From: Clostridia bacterium | GTDB lineage: Bacteria; Bacillota; Clostridia; Christensenellales; Borkfalkiaceae | NCBI GenBank assembly: GCA_900768525.1 | Contig: CAAGDF010000035.1 | Span: 1-38,834 of the forward strand | Direction of reading: 5' to 3' | DNA length: 38,834 bases | Shown: one piece after another, positions 15,572-22,728 of the stretch | Layout: the number at the start of each line of letters is the position of its first letter | How positions within the stretch are numbered: position 1 is the first letter of the stretch | Program-made: the position numbers and the translations under genes | Notes under the pieces: generated by a model | The model's database searches: none | What the model saw: only the letters and a program-made list of their open reading frames with translations | Told to the model about the DNA's origin: nothing

Positions 15572-16747
15572 CTAATGGGGTTGGAAATACGTATAGTATT
15601 CGTTCGTCTTTTTCTTTGTCGCTATGTTGTAAATATCGTTTGCGAAAACGTCTTTTTCAAAACAATCGCGCGCGACTGACGAAAGGTTGTCCGCATCGCT
15701 CTTCCGCATGATAAACGGAGTTTTTCCGCCGAGTTCTGAAAGCAGATCGGCGCGGTCTTTGCGCAGTGCAAGCACTTTTAAATAAAGGTCGTTTTTCAAA
15801 CATTTTTCGGTGAATTTATTCGATATTTTCAGCATTGCCGCAAGCGTAATGCGCGAAAGCCGCGGTACGGTATAACGTTTCGTCGCGAGTTTGTTTATAA
15901 GCTCCGTGCGCGACGTGCAATCTTTCAGCAATGCTTTAATGCGGTTTTCAAGCCCCTCGGAGCAGTCGGTTATGTCGGCTAATTCCTTTTTAGGGGTGGA
16001 AAGCAGCGCGTATAAAATTTCTTTGTCGACGTCGGGTAGCGCACTCGGTAAATCGTCAAAAACGAATTTCGGCATGAACTTCGCCGTTTTTTTGTATTTT
16101 CCGTCGGCAATCATCTGTCTGATCCCGCTTGCCGAATAATAAATTCCTTTCGGTTTATCTGCTTTGTAACCCGCGCCTGTGCGAATAATCGGCGCAATGT
16201 CGGTTTTATACCCGCGTTCTATAATCGCCTTTGTATATTCGAGCGCGAGAATGTTGTTGGGCGAAAGTGTATAGCCGAGGTCTATGCCCGGCGGGTTGAT
16301 TTTTTCAAGCGCGTTGTACCTCGCTTTTGCGAACGATACGCCCGCCTGCAGTTCTTCTTTGAGTGCGGCTTTAAACTCCGCCGTTTCGCGAAGAAGATAA
16401 TCGGCTGTCGCTATAAGTCCTTCCTTATCGCCGTTTTCTATGCCGAAAAACAACGTGCGCTCGCCGTTTAAACACTCAGCGATTTTAACCGCGCCTTTGG
16501 CAAATATTTCCGCGGGGGCGGTTGCGAAAACGGTGGGCAGTTCTATGACCATATCCGCACCCGCAAGTATGGCGTGTCGCGCTCTTGTGTATTTGTGCAT
16601 AACGGCAATATCGCCGCGCTCGGTAAAATTACCGCTCATAACACATATCACGGCGTCGGCGTCCGATATTTTTTTTATTTGTTCAAGCGAATACAAATGC
16701 CCGTTGTGGAACGGATTATACTCGCAAATTGTTACGGCTATTTTCAA
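15572..16747 (-). CDS. tmcAL: tRNA(Met) cytidine acetate ligase TmcAL
   Basis: A 391-residue nucleotidyltransferase-fold enzyme, formerly YlbM. It activates acetate with ATP and transfers it to N4 of the wobble cytidine of elongator tRNA-Met. The N-terminus MKIAVTICEYNPFHNGH contains the HxGH-type HNGH motif at residues 14-17, followed by MSGNFTERG and GADMVIELP, all characteristic of the family. The start is TTG (16747-16745) with GAGG 7 nt upstream. No ATG lies early enough to retain the conserved N-terminus. Length is normal. Confidence 0.92.
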   Translation of the reverse strand: MKIAVTICEYNPFHNGHLYSLEQIKKISDADAVICVMSGNFTERGDIAVMHKYTRARHAILAGADMVIELPTVFATAPAEIFAKGAVKIAECLNGERTLFFGIENGDKEGLIATADYLLRETAEFKAALKEELQAGVSFAKARYNALEKINPPGIDLGYTLSPNNILALEYTKAIIERGYKTDIAPIIRTGAGYKADKPKGIYYSASGIRQMIADGKYKKTAKFMPKFVFDDLPSALPDVDKEILYALLSTPKKELADITDCSEGLENRIKALLKDCTSRTELINKLATKRYTVPRLSRITLAAMLKISNKFTEKCLKNDLYLKVLALRKDRADLLSELGGKTPFIMRKSDADNLSSVARDCFEKDVFANDIYNIATKKKTNEYYTYFQPH

Positions 16748-16764
16748 ATAAATACCTCAATCCG

Positions 16765-16793
16765 TTTACAAAAAAACGCAAATGCTATATAAT
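16765..16793 (+). promoter_or_regulatory. promoter for pta-ackA
   Basis: TTTACA (16765-16770), 17 nt, TATAAT (16788-16793). The start point would be near 16800, giving a leader of about 155 nt before pta. Confidence 0.78.
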
Positions 16794-16910
16794 GAAAAGG
16801 CTGACTGCGGGTGACTGCGTTAGAACGCAATTACCTGTGCCTGTGTTAAGCAGTGCTGCCGAAAAGGCGTGCAAGGCTTACCGTCGGCAACATATATTAT
16901 GATACACTAA

Positions 16911-16937
16911 CGGTAAAAATAATTCAACTTTTTACCG
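16911..16937 (+). promoter_or_regulatory. hairpin immediately before the pta ribosome-binding site
   Basis: Perfect 9-bp arms CGGTAAAAA (16911-16919) and TTTTTACCG (16929-16937) with a 9-nt loop. The AAGGAG Shine-Dalgarno of pta begins 6 nt later (16943-16948). The position suggests an influence on translation or an operator; no poly-T tract follows, so it is not a typical terminator. Confidence 0.5.
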
Positions 16938-16954
16938 CTTATAAGGAGAAACTT

Positions 16955-17959
16955 ATGTCAGAACTTATCGAGAGACTGATTCAGAAAGCGTCGCTTCTTG
17001 ACAAAAAAATCGTTTTGACCGAAGGCGAGGACGAAAGAGTAGTCAAAGCCGCAGCCGAAACGGTTAAACGCCATATCGCGCGTATAGTATTGCTCGGCAA
17101 TCCCGAACAAATCGCAAAGAACAATCCCGACGTCGATCTTAGTGGCGTGGAGATAATCGATCCCGTAACCAGCCCCAAGCTGCATGAATACGCCGATCTT
17201 TTATACGAACTCAGAAAAGCCAAAGGGATGACTCCCGAACAAGCGCTCGAAACCGCTAAAGAAAGCACCTACTTCGGTACGCTTATGCTTAAAGCGGGCG
17301 ACGTAGACGGTCTTGTTTCCGGGGCTTGCCACTCCACGGCAAACACGCTCCGTCCGGGACTTCAGATCATCAAAATGCCTAAGGGTGTTCCGCTGGTGTC
17401 CAGTTTCTTCCTGATGATCGCGCCCGAGGGCGGCAATCAGTATTGTAAGGACGGTGCGTTCGTGTTCTCCGATTGCGGCCTCGAACCTAACCCCGACGCC
17501 GATAAACTCGCATATATCGCAGTTGCCGCAGCAAAGAGTGCTAAAACGCTTGCCGACCTCGAACCGAGAGTCGCTATGCTTTCGTTCTCCACTAAGGGCA
17601 GCGCAAAGCACGACGACGTAAGCAAGGTAGAAGAAGCTACCGCAAAGGCGAAAGCTCTTGCGCCCGACGTAAACATCGACGGCTCGCTTCAGTTCGATGC
17701 TGCTATCGTTCCGTCGGTTGCTGCTAAAAAGGCTCCCGACTCGCCCGTTGCAGGCAAGGCAAACGTTCTTATCTTCCCCGACCTCGACGCAGGCAATATC
17801 GGATATAAGATTGCCGAACGTTTAGGCGGTTTTACCGCGGTAGGTCCTCTTTGCCAAGGATTCGCTAAGCCTATGAACGACTTGTCGCGCGGGTGCAAAT
17901 CCGAAGATATTGTTCTTGCCGTCGCTATGACCGCGTTGCAGACGCAAATCAGCTGGTAA
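16955..17959 (+). CDS. pta: phosphate acetyltransferase
   Basis: A 334-residue phosphate acetyltransferase of the short PTA_PTB type. It converts acetyl-CoA and phosphate to acetyl phosphate and CoA in the cytoplasm. Typical stretches are KIVLTEGEDERVV near the N-terminus, GDVDGLVSGA, MLSFSTKGSA and NVLIFPDLDAGNIGYK. It lacks the N-terminal regulatory domains of long enterobacterial Pta. The ATG at 16955 is set by AAGGAG 6 nt upstream; the open frame runs further upstream without a conserved sequence. ackA follows 27 nt later, so the pair makes acetate and ATP as a fermentation end step. Confidence 0.96.
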   Translation: MSELIERLIQKASLLDKKIVLTEGEDERVVKAAAETVKRHIARIVLLGNPEQIAKNNPDVDLSGVEIIDPVTSPKLHEYADLLYELRKAKGMTPEQALETAKESTYFGTLMLKAGDVDGLVSGACHSTANTLRPGLQIIKMPKGVPLVSSFFLMIAPEGGNQYCKDGAFVFSDCGLEPNPDADKLAYIAVAAAKSAKTLADLEPRVAMLSFSTKGSAKHDDVSKVEEATAKAKALAPDVNIDGSLQFDAAIVPSVAAKKAPDSPVAGKANVLIFPDLDAGNIGYKIAERLGGFTAVGPLCQGFAKPMNDLSRGCKSEDIVLAVAMTALQTQISW

Positions 17960-17986
17960 ACCAAAATAAATTTAAGGATATAATTT

Positions 17987-19195
17987 ATGAAAATATTAGT
18001 TATAAACGCAGGAAGTTCGTCTCTTAAATATCAGCTTATAGATATGGATACCGAATTGCCCATAGCAAAAGGTATTTGCGAAAGAATCGGTCAAAGTACC
18101 TCCTGCATTACGCACGAGGCAAACGGCAAAAAGTTCAAAGCCGAAAAACCTATGCCCACGCATACCGAGGCAATCGAACTTATGCTTGCCGCTTTGGTAG
18201 ATAAGGAATACGGCGCGATTTCCGATATGAAAGAAATCGACGCGGTAGGTCACAGGATATTGCACAGCGGCGGCGTGTACGATCGCTCCGTACTTATAAA
18301 CGAAGAGGTTATGAAAGTGTGCGCCGACAATATCGACCTTGCGCCGCTTCATCAGCCCGCAAACATTACGGGCGTTCGCGCTTGTCAGTCGATAATGCCC
18401 GGCGTGCCGATGGTTGCCACGTTCGATAACGCGTTCCATGCGACAATGCCCGAAAAGGCTTACATTTTCGGGTTGCCATACGAATATTATACCGATTATA
18501 AAGTTCGCCGTTACGGCGCGCACGGCACAAGCCACAGATTCGTTTCGGGCGAAGCCGCAAAATATCTCGGCGTAGATCCGTCTAAGGGGTTCAAGGTTAT
18601 TACGTGCCACCTCGGCAACGGTTCGTCGATTGCCGCCGTTAAGGACGGCAAGTGTTTCGATACGTCGATGAGCTTTACACCGCTCGGCGGCGTTCCGATG
18701 GGCACTCGTACGGGCGATCTCGATCCCGCAATTCTGGAATACCTCGGCGCAAAACTCAACCTTGGTCTTAAAGAATTGCTTACTATCTGTAATAAAAAGT
18801 CCGGTGTTGCCGGCGTCAGCGGCGTAAGCAGCGACTTCCGCGATCTCTCTACGGCTGCGAAAGAGGGCAATCACAGGGCGCAACTCGCTCTCGATATCTT
18901 CACTTATTCGTGCAAGAAATACATAGGCGCATACGCTGCGGCGATGAACGGCGCGGATTGTATCGTATTCACCGCGGGTATCGGCGAACATGACGCTTAC
19001 GTAAGAAAATGTATTGCCGAAGACCTCGAATTTATGGGCGTTGTAATCGACGAAGAAAAGAACGAGAATCTCGGTAAGGGTATTTGCGATATTACCGGCA
19101 AGGGCGGTAAGGTCAAAGTGCTTGTTATTCCTACCAACGAAGAACTCGTTATCGCAAGAGATACCGCCGAACTTGCGCTTAGCTGTAAGAAATAA
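17987..19195 (+). CDS. ackA: acetate kinase
   Basis: A 402-residue acetate kinase of the ASKHA fold, catalysing acetyl phosphate plus ADP to acetate plus ATP. The N-terminal NAGSSSLKYQL, the central GHRILHSGG and GAHGTSHRFV, HLGNGSSI, TRTGDLDPAI and the C-terminal FTAGIGEHD are all present. Length is standard for the family. AAGGA precedes the ATG. It forms an operon with pta. Confidence 0.98.
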   Translation: MKILVINAGSSSLKYQLIDMDTELPIAKGICERIGQSTSCITHEANGKKFKAEKPMPTHTEAIELMLAALVDKEYGAISDMKEIDAVGHRILHSGGVYDRSVLINEEVMKVCADNIDLAPLHQPANITGVRACQSIMPGVPMVATFDNAFHATMPEKAYIFGLPYEYYTDYKVRRYGAHGTSHRFVSGEAAKYLGVDPSKGFKVITCHLGNGSSIAAVKDGKCFDTSMSFTPLGGVPMGTRTGDLDPAILEYLGAKLNLGLKELLTICNKKSGVAGVSGVSSDFRDLSTAAKEGNHRAQLALDIFTYSCKKYIGAYAAAMNGADCIVFTAGIGEHDAYVRKCIAEDLEFMGVVIDEEKNENLGKGICDITGKGGKVKVLVIPTNEELVIARDTAELALSCKK

Positions 19196-19217
19196 TAACG
19201 TATATAAATCGCCGCGC

Positions 19218-19266
19218 GCTCGCTGCGGCCGAGGTGAAATAATTACCGAGGCATGTTGCGGCGAGC
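19218..19266 (+). other. possible stem-loop after ackA
   Basis: Arms GCTCGCTGC (19218-19226) and GCGGCGAGC (19258-19266) pair with one G-T wobble around a 31-nt loop. It lies just after the ackA stop, but no T-run follows, so a terminator role is doubtful. Confidence 0.3.
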
Positions 19267-19366
19267 AAAGGGCAAAAAATAATCGCAAACGGCGTTGAAT
19301 GATAGCCGAAAAAAGATTTTTATCTCATTTTTGTGCTATTTTGCTTGCGCGCGGGCTTAAAAACGT

Positions 19367-19395
19367 TTGACATAGCGTTTTTAATACTGTATAAT
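19367..19395 (+). promoter_or_regulatory. consensus promoter for DUF177-rpmF
   Basis: Exact TTGACA (19367-19372), 17 nt, exact TATAAT (19390-19395), about 35 nt before the DUF177 start codon. This is the strongest promoter in the window, as expected for a ribosomal-protein operon. Confidence 0.88.
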
Positions 19396-19428
19396 AAACG
19401 ACGCACGACGTTAAATGGGGTATTCGGT

Positions 19429-19875
19429 ATGGTTATAGACATTCTGAAACTTAAACAAGAAGTTGGTGCAACCGCAAATTTTCGGTTCGAGTATGCGGCG
19501 AGCGATTCGCTGCTTGCTTTGCCCGACGCAAAGTTTGACGGTAACGTCGTTTTAGACGGTGTGGCAACCGCAAAAGGCAAAGATCTCTTTGTCGATATGA
19601 CGGTGAGTTACGCTGTCAAGTGTCCTTGTTCAAGGTGCTTAGAGCCTGCTCGGGCGGAAGTGGAAATTCCGTTTTCGACCAAGTTCACTCTTTTCCCCGA
19701 AGAGGACGCATATCTTTATAAGAGCGGAAGAGCCGATCTTACTCCCGCCGCCGACGAGGCTATTTTGTTGAGTCAGCCGTCAGTCGTATATTGCAAGCCC
19801 GATTGCAAAGGGTTGTGCCATATATGCGGTGCAAATCTCAATAACGGCGATTGCGGTCACGGTAATAATTACTAA
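19429..19875 (+). CDS. DUF177 family protein (YceD-like)
   Basis: A 148-residue DUF177/YceD protein, a family linked to accumulation of large-subunit rRNA and almost always encoded just before rpmF. Two cysteine groups, CPCSRC near residue 64 and CKPDCKGLCHICG near the C-terminus, match the family and could bind zinc. The ATG at 19429 gives the usual N-terminus MVIDILKLKQE. The frame stays open to 19333, but that extension overlaps the promoter. Only a weak GGGG-type ribosome site is present. rpmF follows 31 nt later. Confidence 0.88.
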   Translation: MVIDILKLKQEVGATANFRFEYAASDSLLALPDAKFDGNVVLDGVATAKGKDLFVDMTVSYAVKCPCSRCLEPARAEVEIPFSTKFTLFPEEDAYLYKSGRADLTPAADEAILLSQPSVVYCKPDCKGLCHICGANLNNGDCGHGNNY

Positions 19876-19906
19876 AGGTTAATAATCATAAGGAAGGTGC
19901 ATTAAA

Positions 19907-20101
19907 ATGGCAGTTCCCAAACGGAAAACTTCAAAACAGAGAGGAAATACGAGATTTTCAAACAATTACAAAGCGGCTTGCCCCACTATTGTTGAATGTC
20001 CTCAGTGCCACGGCTCCAAGCAGGCTCATAAGGTTTGCCCCGTGTGTGGTTTCTATGACGGTAAAGAAGTAGTTGCAAAGAAAGAAGAAGCAAAAGGCTA
20101 A
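19907..20101 (+). CDS. rpmF: 50S ribosomal protein L32
   Basis: A 64-residue L32 protein of the large ribosomal subunit. It begins MAVPKRKTSKQRGNTR and has the zinc-ribbon cysteines CPQC and CPVC, that is, the zinc-binding C+ form. AAGGAGG-like sequence (AAGGAAGG) lies upstream. Position behind DUF177 is the standard arrangement. The acidic/lysine-rich tail KKEEAKG is slightly long but unremarkable. Confidence 0.97.
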   Translation: MAVPKRKTSKQRGNTRFSNNYKAACPTIVECPQCHGSKQAHKVCPVCGFYDGKEVVAKKEEAKG

Positions 20102-20176
20102 GGCTAATCGCAACGATCATCTGAACTTTTTCAAGCGGATTGCTTTGCAATTCGCTTAATTGTTTTACGGAGAATT

Positions 20177-20350
20177 ATGGAAAACGATACCCTAAAAACC
20201 AAAGAAGAAAAAGCGGTTTTGCCTTCGGAAGACGCTAAAAAGAAGGAAGAGCGCGAGAAAAAGAAAAAGCGCATTGCGCATGCCGCGTTCAAAGCCAAAT
20301 ATTTTTCTTATTACGACGACGTAAAGACTTCTATAAAAGAGGACTGGTAA
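20177..20350 (+). CDS. small highly charged ORF, 57 aa
   Basis: A short open frame, too small for usual thresholds, beginning ATG at 20177 with GGAG 4 nt upstream (20169-20172) and ending TAA at 20350. The product starts MENDTLKTKEEKAVLP, continues with a lysine/glutamate-rich middle (likely helix), and ends KYFSYYDDVKTSIKEDW with an aromatic cluster. It lies 75 nt after rpmF and before the terminator at 20458, so it is probably part of that transcript. No family recognised. The good ribosome site and clear codon pattern favour a real gene. Confidence 0.6.
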   Translation: MENDTLKTKEEKAVLPSEDAKKKEEREKKKKRIAHAAFKAKYFSYYDDVKTSIKEDW

Positions 20351-20457
20351 GCCGCAAAGTCGGCTCGCCCTATGCTTGCGCGCCGAAAGTTACGACTTAA
20401 TCGGTATTTTAACGGCGAAACGGTCTTTGCGTATTAAACCGAAACAATAGAAAGAAT

Positions 20458-20490
20458 AAACTTCTCTTTTAAGGGGAAGTTTTTTTCTTT
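20458..20490 (+). terminator. intrinsic terminator after rpmF operon
   Basis: Stem AAACTTCTC (20458-20466) with GGGGAAGTTT (20473-20482), one G-T wobble and a 6-nt loop, followed by a T-rich run. It ends the DUF177-rpmF-small ORF transcript. Confidence 0.85.
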
Positions 20491-20546
20491 TGCTTTGCTT
20501 TAAGGCGCGGCGAGCGGTACTTTTACTGCGCCCGTCGTTATATTTC

Positions 20547-20575
20547 TTGACATATTTTGCAAAAATGTATATACT
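20547..20575 (+). promoter_or_regulatory. promoter for the patatin-shikimate cluster
   Basis: TTGACA (20547-20552), 17 nt, TATACT (20570-20575). The leader to the patatin ATG would be about 150 nt and includes a terminator-like hairpin. Confidence 0.75.
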
Positions 20576-20734
20576 AATCGTAAATAAAATCGGAGTATTA
20601 TACTCATATGTGTGTTTTACCGTAATAAAAAGGGTGAAAAACGTTGCTTTAGCTTGCTAAAATGCGTTTTTTGCGGTCAGAAGTGCGGTTTTTATACGCG
20701 GTATAATATCTTTTGATTTTTATTTCACGATATA

Positions 20735-21550
20735 ATGATAACTATATTCAATAATCTATTTAAAAAGAAAAAGAAAAAGTTAGGGCTTGCGCTCGGCAGC
20801 GGCGGTGCTAAAGGTATGGCGCACGTCGGTATTTTGCGCGCGTTCGACGAAGAGGGTATCTCGTTCGACTGCGTTGCGGGTACAAGTATCGGTTCGGTTA
20901 TAGGGGCAATGTATGCGGCGGGGTATTCGTCCGCGTCGATGATAAAATATCTTGACGAACTTGATTTTTTTGCGGCGCAGACCATAGTAAAACTTACGCT
21001 TACGGGCAAGTCTGTAGAAGATATTTTCGGCGACGTTATCGGCGGTTCTTCGTTTGAAGATTTACTCATACCGTTTGCCGCCGTCGCAACCGATTTGAAA
21101 ACGGGCGACGAAGTCGTTATAAAATCGGGCAGCGTGGCAAAGGCTATGCGTGCGTCGTCGGCTATTCCGCCCGTGCTTAAACCCGCTTCGGTAGACGGCA
21201 AAATGCTGATTGACGGAGCGTACGTCAATTCCGTACCGTCCGACGTGGTAAAAAATATGGGTGCGGATATCGTCATAGGCGTAAACCTTTCTGCTCATTT
21301 GCCGTTCAACGATCAGATCAAGGCAACGTTAGACGAAAAATACCCCGATAACGGAGTAAAAATTTGCGACCGCGCAATGGCGGGGCGGGTGTATTCGGAC
21401 GTGCTTTTAACGCCCGACTTGCAAGGTTATTCTTCGGCTACGGTTTCTAAAACCAAGCTGAACGAAATGTACGAAATCGGTTATGAAACGGCAAAAAGCA
21501 AAATGTCGGAAATTACAGACTTACTCAAAAAGAATAAAATCGAGTGGTAA
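20735..21550 (+). CDS. patatin-like phospholipase (RssA/NTE type)
   Basis: A 271-residue patatin-fold serine hydrolase. The oxyanion loop GSGGAKG is at residues 21-27, the nucleophile motif GTSIG has S51, and the DGA motif at D160 completes the Ser-Asp dyad. A run of lysines at residues 10-15 precedes the fold and could bind acidic membrane surfaces. There is no signal peptide, so it probably acts on lipids at the inner face of the membrane. No Shine-Dalgarno is visible. Its TAA is followed after one base by the aroC start, so aroC translation is probably coupled to it, though no metabolic link is evident. Confidence 0.88.
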   Translation: MITIFNNLFKKKKKKLGLALGSGGAKGMAHVGILRAFDEEGISFDCVAGTSIGSVIGAMYAAGYSSASMIKYLDELDFFAAQTIVKLTLTGKSVEDIFGDVIGGSSFEDLLIPFAAVATDLKTGDEVVIKSGSVAKAMRASSAIPPVLKPASVDGKMLIDGAYVNSVPSDVVKNMGADIVIGVNLSAHLPFNDQIKATLDEKYPDNGVKICDRAMAGRVYSDVLLTPDLQGYSSATVSKTKLNEMYEIGYETAKSKMSEITDLLKKNKIEW

Positions 21551-21551
21551 A

Positions 21552-22712
21552 ATGAAATTATACAAAGCGGGCGAATCTCACGGCGAGGCAATGGTGGGTA
21601 TACTCACGGGCGTGCCGTCTGGAATTACGGTTGACAACAATAAAATAGCAAGTGCTCTTGCCGAGCGCAAAAACGCTTACGGGCGTAGCGTTCGTCAACA
21701 AGCCGAAACCGACAAAACGTTGGTTACCGGTGTTATAGGCGGACTTACGATAGGCAATAACGTTGCTTTCGTAATAAAAAACACTGTTCGCGCGGTGTGC
21801 GTAAAAGACGACGAAACGCCTTGCGAGCAAAATAATTGCGGACAAAGCGATTGTGAGCAAAACCATTCTAGGCAAAACGGCAAGGGCGGGCTTAAGCCGC
21901 TGAAGAATTTAAGACCGGGGCATGCCGATCTTGCGGGTATGGTAAAATTCGGGTTTTCGGATGCGCGCGCCGTTGCGGAGGGTTCGTCTGCAAGAAATAC
22001 TTGTTTGGACGTTGCCGCGGGCGAGGTCGCGCTTTCAATGCTCGACGCGCTCGATATAAAAGTTACGGCATTTGTGCGTTCGCTGGGGTTGGTAAAAGAC
22101 GAAACCGTTTACGATTTCGAGCGTGTATCACACGTTACCGCACCTTTCTTTTCGACTGACGAAGAATATCAAAAAAAGTTTAAAAACGAGGTTGACCGAA
22201 TAAAAAAATCTGGCGACAGCGTGGGCGGAACAATAGAACTTCGCGTTAAAAACATTAAAGCGGGTTTTGGCGGTTACACAGCCGAAAACCGCATTAACGG
22301 TGCTATAGCCCGAGATTTGATGAGTATTCAAGCTGTAAAAGATATAAAATTCGGGTTAAAAAACGCAAGCGAATGTTCAGGCACAGAATATGCCGACAAA
22401 CTGAGTTTCGCCGAACACAGGGTTTTAACCTCTTGCAGCGGCGGAATAGACGGTGGCATGACCAACGGTGCGGAAATTGTAATTACGGTCGGCGTAAAGC
22501 CGATACCTACTACTGCAAAGGGCGTTCCGTCGGTGGATATTTACGGTAACGAGTGCATTTCTTCGCGCGAAAGGGCGGATATTACGGCGGTTTTTGCGCT
22601 TTGCCCCGTTCTTAAGGCTAAAATCGCGTTGACTTTATGCGATGCCATAACCAAAAGCCTCGGCGACGAAAACATGAAAGATATAATCGAAAGATACAAC
22701 AAGCGGGTATAA
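21552..22712 (+). CDS. aroC: chorismate synthase
   Basis: A 386-residue chorismate synthase, which uses reduced FMN to convert EPSP to chorismate. The N-terminal KAGESHGEAMVGIL, RPGHADLAGMVKFG, the ARAVAEGSSARNT block and SCSGGIDGGMTNG are the family signatures. I chose the ATG at 21552; the longer frame starts inside the patatin gene and adds unconserved residues. Residues 91-110 are an in-frame low-complexity insert made of CEQNNCGQSD followed by CEQNHSRQNG, which interrupts the segment before RPGHADL. The aroA-aroE fusion starts 16 nt downstream. Confidence 0.95.
   Translation: MKLYKAGESHGEAMVGILTGVPSGITVDNNKIASALAERKNAYGRSVRQQAETDKTLVTGVIGGLTIGNNVAFVIKNTVRAVCVKDDETPCEQNNCGQSDCEQNHSRQNGKGGLKPLKNLRPGHADLAGMVKFGFSDARAVAEGSSARNTCLDVAAGEVALSMLDALDIKVTAFVRSLGLVKDETVYDFERVSHVTAPFFSTDEEYQKKFKNEVDRIKKSGDSVGGTIELRVKNIKAGFGGYTAENRINGAIARDLMSIQAVKDIKFGLKNASECSGTEYADKLSFAEHRVLTSCSGGIDGGMTNGAEIVITVGVKPIPTTAKGVPSVDIYGNECISSRERADITAVFALCPVLKAKIALTLCDAITKSLGDENMKDIIERYNKRV
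21822..21881 (+). repeat. in-frame tandem repeat inside aroC
   Basis: Two imperfect 30-nt units (21822-21851 and 21852-21881), each made of two 15-nt subunits, encode a Cys/Gln/Asn-rich insertion. The four subunits share a T-N-N-N-N-N-CAAA core. Confidence 0.75.
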
Positions 22713-22728
22713 TTGCAGGCAAGCGTTT

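Larger units (their letters stand above)
20351..20734. other. gene-free interval between rpmF operon and patatin gene
   Basis: It holds the intrinsic terminator (20458-20490), the TTGACA/TATACT promoter (20547-20575), a perfect odd palindrome GAGTATTATACTC just after that promoter, and a terminator-like fold near 20637-20672 whose outer arms are AAAAACG and CGTTTTT. A lone TATAAT at 20702-20707 without a matching -35 could be a second start. No gene is seen. Confidence 0.6.

Noticed and set aside
17996..19288. 430-codon open frame on the minus strand opposite ackA
   Set aside because: It is antisense to an unmistakable acetate kinase over its full length. The long frame is a by-product of the codon bias of the real gene, and its translation shows no domain pattern.
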